35,014 nt of DNA from Clarireedia homoeocarpa (lineage: Eukaryota; Ascomycota; Leotiomycetes; Helotiales; Rutstroemiaceae): NCBI GenBank assembly GCA_001465935.1, contig LNKV01000008.1, forward strand, positions 615,465 through 650,478, in the 5' to 3' direction. The notes beneath the pieces are model-generated. The model saw only the letters and a program-made list of their open reading frames with translations, was not told the DNA's origin and searched no databases. Below are positions 25,616 through 35,014 of the stretch, piece by piece (position 1 is the first letter of the stretch; each line of letters opens with the position of its first letter). Made by a program: the position numbers and the translations under genes.

Positions 25616-25764
25616 AATAATTTATTTTAAATTATTTATACTAATTTAATACTTTAGTTTTATTATCTAATAAAAATCTTTTATATTAATTAATTACTAA
25701 ATTAATCTAAGTTTAATACTTTAGTATTTTAAAAATAAAATATTATTTTTATTATAATATTTAT
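25616..25764. repeat. Direct repeat, copy 2
   Basis: Partner of 24581-24727. Just upstream, at 25580-25612, lies a patch with more G and C (CTCGAGAGTGAG) than its surroundings. Confidence 0.75.
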
Positions 25765-28700
25765 AAAAAAGAACTTTTTATTATAATTATATTTATTAAA
25801 AAATATAATTATAAATTTAAAAACTTTTTTATTATTATCTTTTATATTAACTATTAACTTTTTATTTTCTTTTTAAAATATTTAATATTAAAAGAGATTT
25901 ATTTAAAATAAATAATAAAACTTAAATATTTATATATTAATATTAAATATATATTCGAACTTTATAATAAAATTATTAATATATTATTTTATATTATCTT
26001 CTTTAATAAAAATTATTAAGTTATATTAAAATTAGAAATAATAATATATTTTAAAAAAGAATTATTTTTAATATAAGTTTAAAAAAATAATAAAGAAAGA
26101 TATAAAGTTTTATTAGAAATTATAAAATAATTAATTTAGAATATTTTTAAAAGAAATAATTAAAAAGACTTTTTAATAAAAAAAAATTAAGAAAGAAATT
26201 AATTAAATTAAATATAATAGATATTAAATTTATATAAATAATATAAATTATATATTTAAATAAAATAATATTAAAGATATTATTAATAAAAAAGAGAATA
26301 ATATATAATATAAATAATATATATTTAAATAAATTTAATATATTTTAAATTTTATTAAAATATTAAAACTCTAGTTAATATAAAGATATAATAAAGTATT
26401 TAATTAATTTAATTATCTCTTTTAAATTAAACTAAATTTAAATAATTTTATTTTTAAAAAAATATTAAAGTTTAAATTAAAAACTGAAATATTATATTAT
26501 AAATAGAATAAAAAATAGAAAAAATATATTATATAAAAAAAGGTAATTAAGAATTTAAAATAAATATATAATAATAATAAATATTTTATAATAAAGTTAA
26601 TTTTTAAAAAGATATAAAAGTATTATTAATTAAAAATAGTTAAAAATATAATAAATTATATTAAAAAGTATTTAGATTATATAAAAAATAATATAATTTA
26701 AAGATTTTAAAAACTATTTAAATTATTAATAAAAAAGTTTAATAAATTATAAAAAATAAATTATATAAATCTATTTTTAAAAGTTATAATAAGAAAGTTT
26801 AAATATATTCTTTTAATTATTAATTACTTCTTTTAATTTATATAAATAAAAATAATAATATTTAATAAATTTAAAAAAATTATTTAAAATTTAGAATATA
26901 TTTTTAATTAAAAAGGAATATTTATAATTATTTATTTTAATATAAAACTAGATTATTAAATAAAGACTCGAGAATATTATTTAAATAAAAAAATAATATA
27001 AAATATTTTTATAATTATTAAAAAATTAATAAGAATAATAAAGAAAATTTATAATTTTATTTAAAGAATTTTAATTAAAGAAAAAATTTTAAAAGAATAA
27101 TAAAATTAATTTATTTTTAATATATTTTATTTAAATAAAAGAGAAATTATTTATTTAAAATTTAATTCTTTCGAAATTTATTAAAAATACTAATTAAATA
27201 ATCAACTCGAAATTAAAGTTTTTATAAAAAATAAAATAAAGATATAAAAACTTTATTTTAAATTTTAAAAAATAAGTTTTTTTAAATAAATTTAAATAAA
27301 AAAAATATTTAAAAGTTATTTTTAATTAAATATATAAATATATCGAATATTTAAAAAAAAAATAAAAATATTAAAAAAGTTTAGAAATAATAATATAATT
27401 ATAAAATTAAAAAGAAATAGTTTTCTTTTAATTAACTAATTATATTATATATTAGATATATAATAAAGAAGAAATTTAAATTAATATAAAAAGAACTTTT
27501 TATAATTATTAATATAATTAGAAATTAAAAGAAATTTTATTAAATAAAATAAATTAATAAATCTTTTATTTAATATATTTATTATAAAAATTATTTTAAA
27601 GTCTTTTAATTTAGAAAAAATATTTAATAATTAATTATAAAGAAAATTTATTAATATATTAAAATATCTAATTAAATATAATTTAATATAAACTATTTAA
27701 AAATTAAAAAATTATCTTAAAAACTAAATAATTATTAAAAGATTTTAAAATCTTTAATAATCTTTTTTATATTTAATTATAATTTAGAATTATATATTTA
27801 TAATAAATAGTTTATAAGATAATTAATTATTTATAATATTTATAAAAGTTTTAAATATATTTATTTATTATAATCGAAATTAATATAAATATTAATCTAA
27901 TCTTTTATTTTTTTTAATTTTTTTAATTAAAATTTTATAATATATTTTTTTTCTTTTATTTATTTATTTATATTTATTATTAATAGTTTATTAAGGTTAT
28001 TATAAAATAATAAGTTTAAACTCTTTATTTTTATTATATTTAATATTTTTATTATTAAAAACTATTATATATTATAAAAATATCTTTATAAACTTTATTA
28101 TTTAAAATTAATTAAAATCTTTTTTTTATTAATAAAAATATTTTTAATAAATTGTTTTTATATAATTTCTTATTTTTTAAATCTATATTTATATAATTTA
28201 TTTAAAAAACAAATTAATATAAAAAACTTTTCTAAATTATTTAATTAGTTATTAATTTTTCACTTTTAAAAGTTCGAGTTTGAAAATATTCTTTTAAGTT
28301 TATTTACTTTATAAAGAAAGTTAATATTTAATTAAAATATAAAGTAAATTAAATTATTAAAAGTTTTATATATATAAATTATTATTAAAAGATTATATAA
28401 AAAAGAGTTTCTATTTATATAATATTATTTAGAGTTTTAAAAAAATAATAAAGTTTTATTTATAATAAATTAAAGATATTTTAAGAAGTTAAAATAAATA
28501 AAATATTTATAATAATATAAATAATATTAAAAGTATTTTATAAACCTTTTAATTAAATAATTATTTTCATTAAATATTAATTTTATAATAGAAATTAAAA
28601 TCTTTTAAATTAAAAAAATCTAAATTAAATTCTTTTAATATTAAATACTTTCTATTAAGATTCTATTAATTAATATTTTTTTAATTATTAATTATTTAAT

Positions 28701-29648
28701 TAAAAATTTATAAATTAAAATCTTTTAAATAAAACTCTTTTAAATTAAAGTTTTTTAATTAGAAATCTTTTATAACTTTTTTATTAAATATATATTTAAT
28801 AAGAAAATTTTATAAATATTATTAATAAAATTAATAACTATTTTTAAATAAAATAGAATTTATATAAAAAAAATAAAAATAAAAAATTTATATTATTTAC
28901 TTTTAATAATTAGATTTTTAAATTTCTAAAATATAATATTAATTTATTAAAATTTAAGATCTTAAAAAAATATATTAAGAATTTAAATAATTAATAATAT
29001 AAATTTAATAGAGACTTTTAAAAATAAAAGATTTATATTTATTATATTTTTTATAATTATAATATTATTAAGTTTTATTATAATATTTAAATTAATTTTA
29101 ATTATTTTTATAATTAGTTTTATTTTTATTAAAACTTTTTTATTATTTATATTAACTAATTTAAATATTAAAGTTTTAAATATTAAAATTATAGATTTTA
29201 AATAATAAATAATAAATTATTATTAATAAAAAGATTTAAATTATAAAATTAAAAAAATAGTTTTAAATTAAATAATTTAGTTTTTATAATTTATTATTTT
29301 TTTAAAAATAATAAAGTCGAGATTAGATATTTTAAAATTAGATTATTATATATTATATTTTTTTTATTTTAGATTTTTTTTCTTTTTTTAAATTTAATTT
29401 CTTTATATTATTATTTTTATTTAATTCTTTATTAATAACTAATTAAAGTTATTATATTTAATAAATTATAAAAATATTTAAGTTTAAAAAAAGATTAATA
29501 ATTTTATATTAAAGATATTTTTATATAAGTTTATTATAATTTATATTATTTATATTATCTTAATTAACTTTTATATTAATTAAATTATTAATATAAAAAG
29601 ATTTAAATAATTTATATTTATTAGGTTTTTTCTATTTATAAATTATTT
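25765..29648. other. Heavily RIP-mutated DNA, no gene recognised
   Basis: Extremely AT-rich with stops in every frame. A patch of related CTTTTAAATTAAA motifs lies at 28600-28770 but is not a clean tandem array. No domain or element boundary could be identified. Confidence 0.45.
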
Positions 29649-29722
29649 AATAAACTATTAAAGATTTAATAAGTTATTAAGAATTAATAAATTATTAGAA
29701 ACTAATAAATTATTAAGAATTT
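29649..29722. repeat. Short tandem repeat, 18-19 bp x 4
   Basis: Four consecutive copies of AATAARYTATTAARAATTT-like units. Simple repeat in AT-rich DNA with no clear function. Confidence 0.7.
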
Positions 29723-29922
29723 AAAATCTATTTTAAATTAAAAAGTTATATAAATAATAATTTCTATTAATCTTAAAAATATACTCTTTTTATTATACTT
29801 TATATTGAAAATTAAATTTATAATTTTATTTAATTAAAATATTATATATATATTCTTAACTTTATTATAATCTCTTTTATAATAGATTAGTTATTATTTA
29901 TTATTTATAATTTAACTTATCA

Positions 29923-30029
29923 CTTACTAAGTAATAGGTAATCTACTAAGTAATAGATAATAGATAACCTACTAAGTAATAAGTAATAGATAGTCTACTG
30001 GGTAATAGATAACCTACTAGGTAATAGGC
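29923..30029. repeat. Short tandem repeats with core CTACTAGGTAATAG at the RIP boundary
   Basis: Five copies of the core CTACT(A/G)(A/G)GTAATA(G/A), separated by TAATAGATAAC-type spacers of varying length. Copies on the left read ACTAAGTAATAG and the last ones read ACTGGGTAATAG and ACTAGGTAATAGG, so G increases toward the island. This fits RIP fading out across the boundary. Confidence 0.8.
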
Positions 30030-30047
30030 CGGGTTTTTATTTTCTCA

Positions 30048-30124
30048 GCCCACCTAGTGGGGCCCCAAAGGGTCAGTAGTCCGCCTATTAGGGCCCCAAC
30101 CTGGTGGGCGGGGCCCCGCCCACC
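30048..30124. repeat. Cluster of GC-rich palindromes
   Basis: Three GGGCCCC cores lie at 30059-30066, 30091-30097 and 30110-30117. GCCCACC (30048-30054) pairs with GGTGGGC (30103-30109), and the TGGGGCCC and GGGCCCCAA sequences inside also pair, forming an imperfect 62-base hairpin. The right arm is also the left half of a perfect 22-bp palindrome at 30103-30124 centred on GGGGCCCC. CTAA followed by T lies 16 bases after it (30141-30145). The structure could be a transposon terminus, a terminator-like hairpin or simply a recombination relic. Confidence 0.85.
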
Positions 30125-30466
30125 GGGCTTCTGCCGCAGCCTAATAGCAGATTTATAACCTGGCGTGAAGATCTACCGCGTGCAATCGACAATACTATCA
30201 ATAAGCACACTCAGTTATTGCTGTATATACTTTCAATGCTGTAAGGATAACTAAAAGCTTGTATATGTACTTTCCTTATTGATTGACTTCTCAGAATACT
30301 ATACTATACAGCCGTTGTTCAACTTCTTCGTCCACTTCTCGACTTTAAAGGCTTTCCTATATATCTGGTGGATTATATTATATGGTAGTATACAAAGTAT
30401 AGTCTTTTCCTCCTTGAAGAGTACTATCACTCACTAGATATTTGCTGATACCAACCTATTGTACAG
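30125..30466 (+). other. Region upstream of the island ORF, no gene recognised
   Basis: Normal-composition DNA without an ORF of note. An intron-like string (GTATATGT to TTCTCAG, with TGATTGAC as a possible branch site) lies at 30261-30294, but 34 bp is too short for a usual fungal intron. The frame of the downstream ORF is closed by TGA at 30446. No firm promoter element was seen. Confidence 0.4.
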
Positions 30467-30763
30467 ATGTTTGCTATTTTACAATTGGCAGATATGATTA
30501 CGCGATTCTTTCCTGATGTATCCCACAATTATAGAAAAGATAATCTAGTTGCTGTTCGACTAGCTATTGGCGTATTAGTAAAGTCTAGTTCTGGATTTCC
30601 TGTAGCTAGAATTTTTTTGGAATTGATATACAGAACAGTAAAGGATATTAATATTCTACTACCGAACAATTTGGAAGAGCCTATTCGTTGTTTATACTCT
30701 AGTAAATCGAGATTTCTTTTAGACTATATTATTAATGTCTGTATAAGAACGATATATATATAA
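30467..30763 (+). CDS. Hypothetical protein, 98 codons (114 if a 41-bp intron is spliced)
   Basis: This ORF starts with ATG, has balanced codon use and lies in the RIP-free island, so it is the best gene candidate here. The protein is hydrophobic and helix-prone (Leu/Ile/Val-rich) with no evident signal peptide, Cys pairs or catalytic motif. It has some likeness in feel to the C-terminal helical part of fungal Zn2Cys6 transcription regulators; that is a weak impression, and if true this would be a truncated relic. A possible intron at 30741-30781 (GTATAAG to TTCAG, 41 bp, short) would remove the stop and extend the frame to TAG at 30850-30852. The frame is open for six codons upstream of the ATG, to TGA at 30446, so an upstream exon is possible. 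It may equally be a pseudogene fragment. Confidence 0.4.
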   Translation: MFAILQLADMITRFFPDVSHNYRKDNLVAVRLAIGVLVKSSSGFPVARIFLELIYRTVKDINILLPNNLEEPIRCLYSSKSRFLLDYIINVCIRTIYI

Positions 30764-31116
30764 CCAATCTAAAGTGTTCAGATACGATTCTCTTCTACGA
30801 TCTCTTCGGATTGGGTAGCAATATATACTGTATTTGGAATTCGATAGCCTAGCTCTGATACTGTATACCTGCGACAGCCGTCTGCTGAAGAGCAAGGTAC
30901 GCAAAACCTTATGCGGATTAGAAATCTACTCAATATAAATAGATAAATTGAATCGAGACGCAGCTAGTTCATTGGCTGTGAAGTTGTATAATATCGGCTG
31001 TTATGGATATAGTATAGCAGTAATAGCTGTAGTATTGGATTTCTGTTATTCGGCAATCTTCCTATTTCTGATTGAATAGGTGAGCCTTCAATGGTTTATT
31101 GAAAAATTAGAATTGA

Positions 31117-31317
31117 TACTACCACTGTGTTGAAGATGAAGTCTTGAACAGGTGTTTCTTACGCACAGTCGACAGCCATAAGCAGGTAGTAAACCGTTTT
31201 TCCGACTCTAGTCACATACTCGCCGAATTACATAATAAAAATTCCTCATTTAGCAAGTTTAACCGATATTTAAATAGCCTCAGCCATAAGTTTGACTCCG
31301 CTAGTATCCGCCTCTGA
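31117..31317 (+). CDS. Possible exon or gene fragment (66 codons, no start codon)
   Basis: An open segment between TGA at 31114 and TGA at 31315 with natural-looking codon use, rich in Ser, Asn, His and Leu, hydrophilic and without a recognised domain. No ATG lies in frame, so it could be a last exon or a broken gene. It lies downstream of the 30467 ORF on the same strand, but the DNA between (30855-31110) has stops in all frames and no convincing splice chain linking them. A stop-free run of this length can arise by chance in DNA of this composition, so support is weak. Confidence 0.2.
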   Translation, partial: YYHCVEDEVLNRCFLRTVDSHKQVVNRFSDSSHILAELHNKNSSFSKFNRYLNSLSHKFDSASIRL

Positions 31318-31490
31318 AATATATACTCAAAGAGGTGCCTTTCCTTATTTAGTACATTTCATCGAAAAGGCCCAATATATACTATTTTTGACACTATCGT
31401 TCTATCAGTAAGTTGTAGGCGCCGTGTAAGTATAGGTTTTTTCATACAAAGGAAGATAGTAGAATTGTATCGTATGATAAAGAAGTCAAG
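31318..31490. other. Island DNA without recognised gene
   Basis: Normal composition. Only short open stretches are present, with no repeat and no motif that I can name. Confidence 0.4.
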
Positions 31491-31640
31491 AAAAGACCAC
31501 TTCTCTAGGAAAGACTTGTCTATCAAGAAAGATTATTCTTAAAAAGAAAGAGCAGTTCTTGAAAAGAGGTTAGTTCTCAAGGAAAGACCAATTTTCAGAG
31601 TAAGACTAATCTTTTAAATGAGATTAATCTTCCTAGTAGA
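31491..31640. repeat. Degenerate tandem repeat, about 19 bp x 8
   Basis: AAAGACCACTTCTCTAGG-like units follow each other about eight times (AAAGACTTGTCTATCAAG, AAAGATTATTCTTAAAAAG and so on) with lengths of 16-20 bp and many substitutions. The variation includes transversions and indels, so this is normal minisatellite decay rather than RIP. One frame reads as Lys/Arg/Asp/Ser-rich heptad-like units but has stops. Confidence 0.7.
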
Positions 31641-31649
31641 CTAGTATAT

Positions 31650-31735
31650 TGTTACGAATCTTGTCTTCTGAGTCACGTGGAAGTGATCAGGTCACGGGAT
31701 ACTAGTAGTCGGCGGGACTAATAATATTATCGTAG
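31650..31735 (+). mobile_element. Possible LTR-type terminus (TGTTACG)
   Basis: TGTTACGAATC at 31650 begins a GC-richer stretch with two TCACG(T/G)G motifs (31673 and 31693), and RIP damage begins right after it, near 31740. Fungal LTRs often begin TGTTACG or TGTCACG, and RIP usually stops at the edge of a repeated element, so this may be the edge of a transposon that fills 31650-33246. No second LTR copy and no target duplication was found, so this stays a guess. Confidence 0.3.
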
Positions 31736-31739
31736 ATTT

Positions 31740-33246
31740 ATTATTGAAAACAATTATATAGAAAATCGATAATTATAATAGTAGATAATAAATTATAATT
31801 ATAAATTAAATATAAAACTTTAAATATTAAAGAAATATATTTTATTTATATAAACTTTTATTTCTATGAAAAGAGATTAATAAATTTTATATTTTTTTAT
31901 TAGTTTATTTAAAAGAAATTAATAAACTTTATATTTATTTTTTTATTATTTTATAATTTTACTTTTTATTTAAAGTTCTATTATTATTTATAAATAATTA
32001 AATTTAAAGTTTTTAAATTTATTATTTATGATATTATTTTTTTTAAATAAATATTATTCTAATTATTTATAAATAATAATTAAGTTTATTAAAAATATTT
32101 TAATTTTATTTTATTAATTTTTTTATTATATTTATAATTTATATTTAAAGAATTAAATAAATTAAAATTAAAAAATTTAAATAGAAAATAATTATTTATT
32201 TTTATTATAAAAAATATAATTACTTTAATAATTATATTAAAATATTTATTAGTTTTTTAAATTATTATTATATTAAATATTATTATTAAAATAAAATTTA
32301 TAATTTTATTTTTCGAAACTATATATAAAAATTATTTAATTAAAATTTTATTAATTATTAATATAAATAATTAAAAAGTAAAAAAAAGAAAATAATAATT
32401 ATTTTTTAAAAAATTATAATAAAGGTTTTTTAATTATATTAATAATAATATTTTTTAAATAAATATAAAAAGAAAATAAATTAAAATAATTTTAATTTAT
32501 TAAATAAATTAGATATATTTAAGAAAAAAAAACAATTAAATAAAAAATAAATAAAATAAATTAAATAAATTTCTAATTTTTTTAAAATTAAGTTTTTATT
32601 TTTATATTTTTTTTAATAAATAAAATAAAATTAATTATTTAGTAAATAAATATAAATTCTTTTAATAAAATTTCTTTAAATTTTATAAATAATTTAGATT
32701 TTTAATTAATTTTTATATATTTTCTAAATAAAAATATTCTTTTTATTTAATTAAATAATAAAACTTTTTTTTAATATATTTATAATTTAATATTTTATTG
32801 TTTTTATATATAATATTTAAATTTATAAATTCGATTTTAATATATAATATATTTAATATTATTAATAATATTAATTTAAAAAATAAAATATTAAATATTA
32901 AATATATATTTATAGTTTTGAATAATTTTAATTAATAATTAATTAATTTAATTATTTTACTAATTTTAAGAATTTTAATTTTTTATAATCTAATTTATTA
33001 TTTAGTTTTTTTATATTAATATTTTATTTAAAGAAATAAACTTTATTTTTTTTTTAAATATTTATTTTATATTATATTTTATATTATAATACTAAGTAGT
33101 TTATTTTATTATAAACTTAATATTAAATAATAATTATTTATATAGATTTTTAAAATCTTTTATTTTTATAATTTTAATATTTAATATTATTATATTTAAT
33201 AATTATTTCTATAATATTATATATAAATAATATAAATAATAATAAT
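31740..33246. other. RIP-mutated DNA, no gene recognised
   Basis: Extremely AT-rich with dense stops. No motif or similarity to the other elements of the window was seen. It may be the body of an element starting at 31650. Confidence 0.5.
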
Positions 33247-33341
33247 TATATAGATAATCAATTATAAATAACTTTAACTAAGTAAGTTAGAACTTAAAGT
33301 AAATATAATATAGTTGATATAAATATATAATATTTATATAA
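33247..33341 (+). repeat. Partial third copy of the copia LTR
   Basis: Matches the first 95 bp of the 5' LTR at 248: TATATAGATAATC, a ...TAGAAC...AGAAC-type block (here TTAGAACTTAAAG), and ATAAATATATAATA(T/C)TT. Differences are C/T and G/A transitions plus small changes. The match stops abruptly at TATAA, where a new element-like sequence begins at 33342. The rest of the LTR is not in the window. Confidence 0.75.
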
Positions 33342-35014
33342 TATCACGGTTTAAATAATAACTAAGTATATAATAATAAATAAAGATATAATTAATTAAT
33401 CCCCTCTTCTTAAGATTCTTAATCTTATTTATAAAGATTAATAAGAATCTCAAGTTAAAGAGAGTAGTTCTATCTAATTCTATAATTTATAAAGGAAATA
33501 TAAATAAAGGTTGTAATATATTAATAAAGGTTCTAAGTAATATTATAATATAGATTATAAGCTTTAGCTCTATAACTTTAAAGATCAGTTTATAAAAACT
33601 AACTATATATATATTTAATTAAGTGATTAGTTCTACTTTATAATTATATATACTATATAGATCTTTTTATAATATACTCTCTAGCTCTAATATTAAGTTA
33701 TAGAGAATAAAGAAAGTTTCAAATAAATAAAATATTAAGTATATTTATAATTAACTTTTATAATTTATTTATTTAAAGTTATATTATAATTATTATTTAA
33801 AGTATTTTAAGTAATAAATATAAGTAGTTATAGTATTTACTTCCTTTATATTATTTTCAGTTATATAATTTCTTATCAATTTAATAATCAAAGTTTATCT
33901 TTATATAAATTTAGAGAATAAATAAATAAATAATCCTATTAGTTTATATTAAATAGATTATATATTGTTTATTAGAATTAGTAATCTTCTTAAATAATTA
34001 TTTAATAATAGAGTATTTCGAAATTCTAATTAATATTAATTAACTAGAGTATAGTTAATTTAGTAAATATTTATTTTAATTAAATTAGATTATTTTAAAT
34101 AATTATTTTTATTATTATTATTTTAATTAGATATAGTTGTTAGTGAATTTCTATAATAATAAAGTTTAAAATAATTATTTTAAGATATATATATTTAAAT
34201 TACTTTCTTCTATTTATATTATATAATAGTAATATTAATAATAATAATAATACTTTCTACTTATTCTTTCTATAATCTATACTTTCTATTTTATTTCACT
34301 TTCTAATTTTCATTATATCTAAGTATAATTATACTCTATTAAATAAATAAAATAATAATAAAGATAGATATAATAACTTTTATCGAGTTAGTTATAAACT
34401 TTATTATAATTATATTTATAAAGTAATAATTCTAGCTAATTAATTATATATTTAATAAGCTATTTATTAAACTTATTAATAGTATAATAATATATAATCT
34501 TCTTTTTTTATTTAAATAAATAGTAAGTTCGATCTTTTTAATTTTAATCTCTTTATTTCTAATTATAGAAATTAAATATTTTCGATTAAGACTAATACTA
34601 TTATTATAGATATTACTTATCTTTTATTATTAATAAGTTTCGAATTCTTTTTATTTTTCTAATCTCTTTATTTCTTAATTACTAATTATTTTTATAATTG
34701 ATTTTCAGATTTTATCTTTTTAAACTTAGTTTATATAAATTATTTTTTCTAATCTTTATTTAAATAAGACTTTTATATATTCTCTAATTATTTTATATAA
34801 AGATTTTTTAAGTTTATCTCTTTTTTACTAATCTTTTTTATTAGAGATAATTCCTAGTTTTTAAAAAAATAATTTTTCTTTTATTAGTTAAAATAGATAA
34901 TTATCTATTCTATTTTAGAGTTTATAATATCTATTACTTTTATCTAATTCTTATAGATTTTTAGTTAATATTTAAATATATAACTTTATTATATTTTATA
35001 CTTTTTATAAAATT
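33342..35014. mobile_element. Probable LTR-type element inserted in the copia LTR (continues past the window)
   Basis: It begins TATCACGGTTTAAAT, a RIP-mutated TGTCACGG, right where the copia LTR is broken. The preceding TATAA may be the target duplication. It is less AT-rich than 31740-33246. An inverted repeat at 33413-33426 and 33434-33450 (AGATTCTTAATCTT, with a 3-base insert in one arm) and a CCCCTCTTCTT tract before it lie near the start, perhaps inside an LTR. Farther right (34980-34480) the - strand reads as a charged Lys/Arg/Asn/Gln-rich stretch and the + strand as Phe/Leu/Ser-rich, so coding on the - strand is more likely. Family and orientation are undecided. Confidence 0.45.
33409..33454. 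repeat. Inverted repeat (stem-loop) in the right-hand element
   Basis: CTTAAGATTCTTAATCTT pairs with AAGATTAATAAGAATCTCAAG across a loop of about 7 bases, with one 3-base bulge. It sits about 70 bp from the presumed element end at 33342. Confidence 0.7.

Larger units (their letters stand above)
1..29990. other. RIP-mutated AT-rich isochore (left block)
   Basis: The block is almost pure A/T with TA steps dominating and CA/TG steps rare; surviving C is mostly followed by T or G, often in TCGA. Repeat copies inside it (LTR pair 248/6804, 243-bp array at 7964) differ by C/T and G/A transitions. This is the known signature of repeat-induced point mutation in ascomycetes, which turns CpA into TpA and so makes TAA/TAG from CAA/CAG and TGG. 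Damage is uneven: 250-3300 and 9440-14084 keep more C/G than 14529-29900. RIP is inferred; simple AT drift would not give transition-only differences between copies. Confidence 0.9.
30030..31740. other. Island of normal base composition (RIP-free)
   Basis: CA and TG steps are common here and the composition is balanced, in sharp contrast to both sides. The edges are near 30000-30030 and 31730-31745. RIP acts on duplicated DNA, so an untouched island suggests single-copy sequence or a recent arrival. It holds the only ATG-started ORF worth considering in the window. Confidence 0.9.

Noticed and set aside
30719..30904. 61-codon - strand ORF overlapping the end of the island ORF
   Set aside because: It overlaps the better-supported + strand ORF and its possible intron, has an Arg/Tyr/Ser-rich low-information sequence, and shows no motif; most likely a shadow.
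1..35014. Mitochondrial DNA or an AT-rich protist genome
   Set aside because: No mitochondrial genes, tRNAs or long ORFs are present, while transition-only differences between repeats and copia/gypsy relics of fungal type point to RIP in a nuclear ascomycete genome.
1..35014. Centromere
   Set aside because: RIP-mutated retroelement clusters do form centromeres in some ascomycetes such as Neurospora, but nothing in the sequence distinguishes that from an ordinary AT-isochore; CENP-A mapping would be needed.

Overview
This window looks like part of an AT-isochore of a filamentous ascomycete (Pezizomycotina) genome. Almost all of it is extremely AT-rich, has no long reading frames, and carries the marks of repeat-induced point mutation (RIP). 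TA is everywhere, CA and TG are rare, surviving C and G sit mostly in CT, AG or CG steps (TCGA is common), and copies of the same repeat differ almost only by C/T and G/A transitions. I see no tRNA, rRNA or CRISPR, and no intact transposon gene. The sequence alone does not decide the species.

Layout. (1) 248-7054: a degraded Ty1/copia LTR retrotransposon on the + strand. Both LTRs can be aligned, and one frame still reads as gag, protease and integrase once stop codons are taken as mutated Gln/Trp/Arg codons. (2) 7964-9440: a tandem array of six units of exactly 243 bp. (3) About 9661-14084: a long + strand frame, probably the relic of one large protein I do not recognise, cut by a 444-base run of N (14085-14528). 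(4) 14950-15247: an A/T-rich minisatellite. (5) 15251-20700: a degraded Ty3/gypsy LTR retrotransposon on the - strand, with clear reverse transcriptase and integrase relics between two LTRs. (6) 20701-29900: the most heavily mutated part; only a pair of direct repeats (24581/25616) and a short tandem repeat stand out.

(7) About 30030-31740: an island of normal base composition that escaped RIP, which suggests single-copy DNA. Its left edge has short tandem repeats with a visible RIP gradient and a cluster of GC-rich palindromes. It holds one ATG-started ORF (98 codons, or 114 if a 41-bp intron is spliced), a second open segment without a start, and a degenerate 19-bp repeat, and it ends near a TGTTACG sequence that could be an LTR terminus. 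This is the only place where a working gene is plausible. (8) 31740-35014: RIP-mutated DNA again, with a third, partial copy of the copia LTR that seems interrupted at 33342 by another LTR-like element running off the window.

Taken together this is a retrotransposon graveyard with nested insertions and one small gene-like island. In some plant-pathogenic fungi, lone genes in such surroundings are fast-evolving effectors, but the ORF here has no evident signal peptide, so I do not claim that.
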